Made by a program: the position numbers and the translations under genes
Notes under the pieces: model-generated
Databases searched by the model: none
What the model was told of the DNA's origin: nothing
Seen by the model: the letters and a program-made list of their open reading frames with translations, nothing else
Assembly (NCBI GenBank): GCA_900758955.1
Contig: CAAETL010000290.1
Coordinates: 1 to 11,061 of the forward strand
Source: an uncultured Oscillospiraceae bacterium
Lineage (GTDB): Bacteria; Bacillota; Clostridia; Oscillospirales; Oscillospiraceae
Reading direction: 5' to 3'
Length of the DNA: 11,061 nucleotides
In this document: positions 8,355-11,061 of the stretch, piece after piece
How the letters are laid out: the number at the start of each line of letters is the position of its first letter
Position numbering within the stretch: the stretch's first letter is position 1

Positions 8355-8773
8355 TTATTGGTACGATTGTGAACGGCATTGTCATCGACCATATCCCCGC
8401 AGGGCGGGGGATGGACCTGTACCGTGATCTGAAGCTGGACAACCTGGAGTGTGAGGTTGCGCTCATCAAAAATGCATCCAGCGGTAAGCGGGGGAAAAAG
8501 GACATTTTAAAAATCAACGAGGCCATCGATGTCAACTACGAGATTCTTGGCTTTATCGACCCCAAAATCACCGTAAATGTAATCAAAGACGGAGAGAAAG
8601 TACAAAAACTGCATCCGCCTTTGCCCGAAACTCTCACCAATATTATTTTCTGCAAGAACCCCCGGTGTATTACCTCCACGGAGCAGGAGCTTACCCATGT
8701 GTTTAAGCTCACAGACCGGGAGACTGGCGTGTACCGCTGTATCTACTGCGAAACCAAAGCGGAACGACGGTAG
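8351..8773 (+). CDS. pyrI: Aspartate carbamoyltransferase regulatory subunit
   Basis: Allosteric chain that binds nucleotides (ATP, CTP, UTP in the E. coli relative) and joins PyrB trimers into a regulated holoenzyme. It has 140 aa, slightly short of the E. coli chain (about 153). The N-terminal nucleotide domain keeps [12 protein letters not shown] (9-20) and the lysine-rich [13 protein letters not shown] (43-55). The zinc domain has four cysteines, 101 and 106 (CKNPRC) and 130 and 133 (CIYC), the CX4C...CX2C set that contacts PyrB. GGAGG at 8339-8343 lies 7 nt before the ATG at 8351, inside the pyrB end. It is the last gene of the operon. Its presence means feedback control at enzyme level, unlike the unregulated ATCase of Bacillus. 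Confidence 0.97.
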   Translation: MIIGTIVNGIVIDHIPAGRGMDLYRDLKLDNLECEVALIKNASSGKRGKKDILKINEAIDVNYEILGFIDPKITVNVIKDGEKVQKLHPPLPETLTNIIFCKNPRCITSTEQELTHVFKLTDRETGVYRCIYCETKAERR

Positions 8774-8809
8774 AATGCACTTCATAACTAAAAAATAAGG
8801 AATACCCAA

Positions 8810-8857
8810 CGCCCCCATCCTTTTACAGCGTCAGATCGCTGCCTGAGGATGGGGGCG
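8810..8857. terminator. Stem-loop between convergent pyrI and mpg, likely bidirectional terminator
   Basis: An 11-bp perfect stem pairs 8810-8820 (CGCCCCCATCC) with 8847-8857. Its 26-nt loop contains a second 5-bp hairpin, CAGCG (8826-8830) with CGCTG (8837-8841). It lies in the 99-bp gap between two genes that end towards each other. On the + strand it is followed by a poor T-rich run (TTCGTTT); on the - strand a run of six T (complement of 8790-8795) comes 14 nt past the stem. The structure is clear; efficient intrinsic termination is inferred, because neither U tract is ideal. Confidence 0.65.
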
Positions 8858-8872
8858 CTTCGTTTAAATGCA

Positions 8873-9499
8873 TTATTTACGCACTTGAAACCGCCAAGGA
8901 AATTGGACGGCCTCCTCGGCATAATCGATGCCGATCCGCGGACCAGCTAGAATGGAAAAAGGAACCAGGTCCTCAGGATAGGATGGCAGTATCAGGTCTT
9001 CTAAGTTGTCGCAGAGCCAAAGCTCATCGCCGGTGAGGGAAATGCCATTTTCCTTACGCGTAAGAGACAGCGCTTGACAGACCTTGCCGGGGCCGTTCAG
9101 AAAATTTTTCTTTTGCTGAGCGTTAAGGTCGTCCAGGCCTTTCCCAAACCGGGCGCGCGCCATCCATTCCCCGCCGTGCCGGGCCTCCAAACCTCGAATG
9201 AGAATGGCGCATGGCTCTCCCTCCGGTTCGGTCACAAAATTGAGGCAGTGGTACATCCCGTAGATGAGGTAGATGTACGCCGTAGCGGGGGAGGAGAACA
9301 GCGTTTCGGTGCGGGGCGTTCGCTTGTAGTTGTATGCGTGGCACGCCTTATCCACCCGTCCCACATAGGCCTCGGTTTCAGTGATCCGGCATACCAATTG
9401 GGGACCGCCGGTAAGCTGGCGGACCAAGTACTTGCCAAGCAGTTCCCGGGCCACCAAAACCGTGTCGCGATTGAAGAAGTCCTGTGTCAGCTTTGCCAT
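8873..9499 (-). CDS. 3-methyladenine DNA glycosylase (AAG/MPG family)
   Basis: Base-excision repair enzyme that removes alkylated purines such as 3-methyladenine, and in some relatives hypoxanthine, by flipping the base from DNA. It has 208 aa, normal for bacterial members. Seen: RITETEAYVG (38-47) with Glu43 and Tyr45 matching the catalytic Glu125 and Tyr127 of human AAG; His54 matching its His136; IYLIYGMYHCLN (76-87), with the tyrosine pair that packs on or replaces the flipped base; ILIRGLEA with Arg102; NGPGKVCQAL (135-144); and GPRIGIDYAEE near the C-terminus. The ATG at 9499 has GAGGAGG (complement of 9506-9512) 6 nt upstream, placed inside the end of the PPTase gene. The 13-nt overlap indicates cotranscription. 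It is unrelated in function to the pyr operon it converges on. Confidence 0.95.
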   Translation of the reverse strand: MAKLTQDFFNRDTVLVARELLGKYLVRQLTGGPQLVCRITETEAYVGRVDKACHAYNYKRTPRTETLFSSPATAYIYLIYGMYHCLNFVTEPEGEPCAILIRGLEARHGGEWMARARFGKGLDDLNAQQKKNFLNGPGKVCQALSLTRKENGISLTGDELWLCDNLEDLILPSYPEDLVPFSILAGPRIGIDYAEEAVQFPWRFQVRK

Positions 9500-10014
9500 G
9501 GGTCGTCCTCCTCGTTAACTTCTTCCAGCCAACAGATTTCTGGGGGAAGTTCTTCCTGCCCGCAGAGAGAGGCCAGCCAGTTTTCCCCTTGATAGTATGC
9601 CCAGGTTAAGCCCATAGTGGGAATATTCCGGCGAAGCGTGGGGGCCAGCCCCTCGCCGGTCAATTTACACCAGGCCTCCTTCCGCGTCCAAAGCTGATAG
9701 AAAGCAGGCCAACTTTTTCCACTGGCTTCCCATTGGCTCAACTCCAAGGGAGTGAGCGCATAGCGGGGCAGCGCCGCCTGACGGGGCAAAGTCAATTCAA
9801 GATCTACCCCTACAGGATTACAGCTTAAGGCGCAAAGCACCAACTCTCCGCTGTGCGACAAGCTTGTATGCAAGTGAGGGAAGTCTGGAAAATAGGGCTT
9901 CCCCCGCTCCGTTTTGTCAAGCTTTGGCAGAGCGGATCGGCCTAAATAGCGACGGAGAGACGCGGCCAACAGGGCGCGGGAGGTGCAATGTTTGCCGCCG
10001 GAGAGGAAAACCAT
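9487..10014 (-). CDS. Short Sfp-type 4'-phosphopantetheinyl transferase
   Basis: Transfers the phosphopantetheine arm from CoA to a conserved serine of carrier proteins (acyl, peptidyl or aryl carrier). The chosen ATG at 10014 has AAAGGTGAGG (complement of 10021-10030) 6 nt upstream. A longer in-frame ATG at 10065 has no ribosome binding site and would add 17 unconvincing residues. The 175-aa product has GKPYFP (38-43), SLSHSG (51-56), VGVDLE with Mg-binding Asp71 and Glu73 (68-73), and WTRKEAWCK (109-117) with Glu113. This is the full Sfp-superfamily motif set. Compared with Bacillus Sfp (224 aa) it lacks roughly the first 25-30 residues and starts near the KxxxxR-LL helix. No synthase or carrier gene is nearby, so its substrate is unknown; it could serve fatty-acid ACP (AcpS role) or a secondary-metabolite carrier. 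It overlaps the glycosylase gene by 13 nt. Confidence 0.9.
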   Translation of the reverse strand: MVFLSGGKHCTSRALLAASLRRYLGRSALPKLDKTERGKPYFPDFPHLHTSLSHSGELVLCALSCNPVGVDLELTLPRQAALPRYALTPLELSQWEASGKSWPAFYQLWTRKEAWCKLTGEGLAPTLRRNIPTMGLTWAYYQGENWLASLCGQEELPPEICWLEEVNEEDDPWQS

Positions 10015-10020
10015 GGAAAA

Positions 10021-10030
10021 CCTCACCTTT
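10021..10030 (-). promoter_or_regulatory. Ribosome binding site that fixes the PPTase start
   Basis: Read on the minus strand, AAAGGTGAGG is followed by a 6-nt spacer and ATG (10014-10012). It supports the shorter 175-residue form over the start at 10065. I could not find a convincing minus-strand promoter between here and the murC promoter. Confidence 0.7.
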
Positions 10031-10087
10031 CTTGAAAAGGAATGAGAACGTGTGCCGCCGACCATACTGAAAAAAGACGGCGCGGGG

Positions 10088-10117
10088 TTGCCAATTCTCT
10101 TTCTTTCGTAGTATAAT
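10088..10117 (+). promoter_or_regulatory. Sigma-A-type promoter, probably for murC
   Basis: TTGCCA (10088-10093) and a perfect TATAAT (10112-10117) are separated by 18 nt. Transcription would start near 10121-10124, giving a leader of about 130 nt before the murC ATG. The sequence and the divergent gene layout support it; direction towards murC is clear. No operator was recognised. Confidence 0.7.
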
Positions 10118-10170
10118 GCTATGTTGAACTGAAAGGGGAAGAAAAACCTCCCCTCCCAATGGCCTCTTGT

Positions 10171-10196
10171 AACAGGTTGGGCGAACGCCCGCTGTT
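10171..10196 (+). other. Hairpin in the murC leader
   Basis: The outer stem AACAG (10171-10175) pairs with CTGTT (10192-10196), and the inner stem GGGC/GCCC (10179-10190) encloses a GAAC loop. It lies inside the predicted transcript about 50 nt after its start. No T tract follows, so it does not look like an intrinsic terminator. A further CCCAA segment at 10155-10159 could pair with TTGGG at 10177-10181 or at 10205-10209, so alternative folds exist. Any regulatory role is inference. Confidence 0.35.
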
Positions 10197-10251
10197 TCGG
10201 TCAGTTGGGATATCTTATTATAATATTATGAAAAAGGGTGTGTAAACCCAT

Positions 10252-11061
10252 ATGCATGCAGATTTTATTCACGACTATATCAAACAGGGAAAGCGGGCCC
10301 ATCTAGTGGGCATCGGCGGCGTGTCTATGGCGCCTCTGGCGGAGGTGCTCCTGGGCAGGGGAATGAATATCTCCGGCTCCGACATGCAGGCGAGTCCCTC
10401 CGTCCAGCGGCTCAGAGAACTGGGCATTCCGATCGCCATTGGGCATGCTGCTGAGAATATTGAAGGCGCGGATCTGGTCATCCGTACGGCCGCCGTACAC
10501 GACGAAAACCCCGAAATTGCCGCAGCCCGGGCCAAGGGAATTCCCGTTTTTGAACGGGCGGAGGCGTGGGGGTCTTTGATGCGCCGCTATGAGAACGCGC
10601 TGTGTATCGCGGGAACCCACGGTAAAACCACGACCACTTCCATGTGCGCCCATATTGCCATGGCCGCGCAAGTGGACCCCACTGTGATGATCGGCGGCAC
10701 GTTACCTCTTTTGGGTACCGGACACCGAGTGGGCAGGGGAGAAACCATTATATTGGAATCTTGTGAGTACTGCAACTCCTTTCTGGCGTTTTATCCAACG
10801 GTAGCGGTTATTCTTAATATTGATGAGGATCATCTGGACTTTTTTGAGGATTTGGATGATATTAAAAAATCTTTCCGGGAATTTGCAGACCTGGTCCCCG
10901 CTGACGGTCTAGTCATTGCCAACCGCGACGATGAGAACACCATGGCGGCATTGGCGGGAAAAGAAGGCATTTTGACCTTTGGCTTGGAGGAGGGGGATGT
11001 GCATAGCCGTAACCTGACATGGGAAGACGGGTATCCCTCATTTGAGGTAATCTATGAGGGA
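10252..11061 (+). CDS. murC: UDP-N-acetylmuramate--L-alanine ligase (3' end outside window)
   Basis: ATP-dependent cytoplasmic ligase that adds the first amino acid, L-alanine, to UDP-MurNAc in peptidoglycan synthesis. The first 270 codons of about 450-460 are visible, open to the window end. The start is fixed by an in-frame TAA at 10243-10245 shortly upstream; the only ribosome binding site candidate is a modest AAGGGTG about 11 nt before the ATG. Seen: the UDP-binding Rossmann domain with HLVGIGGVSMAPLA (17-30), the ATP P-loop AGTHGKTTTTSM (120-131), the MurC-type LESCEYCNSF (168-177) with its central-domain glutamates, and ILNIDEDHLDFF (187-198) with the Mg-binding His. MurD, MurE and Mpl are less likely because of the N-terminal HLVGIGG and ESCEY motifs. 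The gene is preceded by its own promoter. Confidence 0.95.
   Translation, partial: MHADFIHDYIKQGKRAHLVGIGGVSMAPLAEVLLGRGMNISGSDMQASPSVQRLRELGIPIAIGHAAENIEGADLVIRTAAVHDENPEIAAARAKGIPVFERAEAWGSLMRRYENALCIAGTHGKTTTTSMCAHIAMAAQVDPTVMIGGTLPLLGTGHRVGRGETIILESCEYCNSFLAFYPTVAVILNIDEDHLDFFEDLDDIKKSFREFADLVPADGLVIANRDDENTMAALAGKEGILTFGLEEGDVHSRNLTWEDGYPSFEVIYEG

Noticed and set aside
9074..9592. 172-codon open frame on the + strand opposite the glycosylase and PPTase genes
   Set aside because: It is antisense to clear coding sequence with diagnostic motifs on the other strand, and its own translation resembles no family I know.
10012..10065. Longer PPTase starting at 10065
   Set aside because: No ribosome binding site is present, and the extra 17 residues do not look like the missing Sfp N-terminus; the ATG at 10014 has a good site.
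10195..10224. Second promoter for murC with TATAAT at 10219-10224
   Set aside because: The -10 box is good, but the best -35 at the right distance (TTTCGG, 18 nt upstream) is poor and there is no extended -10, so A+T richness alone may explain it.
10228..10245. Five-codon minicistron (ATG AAA AAG GGT GTG TAA) in frame with murC
   Set aside because: No ribosome binding site precedes it; its stop is useful only to show that murC cannot start further upstream.

Overview
The window is a compact, gene-dense stretch at about 55% G+C (estimated by eye). It suggests a moderately GC-rich Bacillota of the class Clostridia, possibly Oscillospiraceae-like. The reasons are strong GGAGG-type ribosome binding sites, a PyrK/PyrD type 1B dihydroorotate dehydrogenase pair, a pyrB-pyrI aspartate transcarbamoylase, and Clostridia-like sequence in MurC and the short phosphopantetheinyl transferase. 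This placement is inference.

Region 1 (1-8773, + strand) is one tightly packed pyrimidine operon: pyrC (5' end outside the window), carB, pyrK, pyrD, pyrF, pyrE, pyrB, pyrI. Gaps between genes are at most 17 nt, and several genes overlap by 1-7 nt. Together the genes make carbamoyl phosphate (CarB), carbamoyl aspartate (PyrB with regulatory subunit PyrI), dihydroorotate (PyrC), orotate (PyrD with PyrK), OMP (PyrE) and UMP (PyrF). The only missing enzyme component is CarA, the glutaminase subunit of carbamoyl phosphate synthetase, which is absent between pyrC and carB. The operon promoter and any PyrR-type attenuator would lie upstream of the window. A stem-loop at 8810-8857 closes the operon.

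Region 2 (8873-10014, - strand) is a two-gene convergent unit. A short Sfp-type 4'-phosphopantetheinyl transferase overlaps a 3-methyladenine DNA glycosylase (AAG/MPG family) by 13 nt.

Region 3 (10015-11061) has a 237-bp divergent intergenic region with a good sigma-A-type promoter and a leader of roughly 130 nt. It is followed by the first 270 codons of murC (+ strand), which runs off the window.

I read both strands and the intergenic regions. I see no CRISPR array, insertion sequence, tRNA, rRNA, prophage, toxin-antitoxin or defence gene. Nothing here looks like an undescribed system; this is core metabolism. The points worth checking are the missing carA, the unusual allosteric-domain loop in CarB, the nested hairpin at the operon end, the short PPTase, and the structured murC leader.
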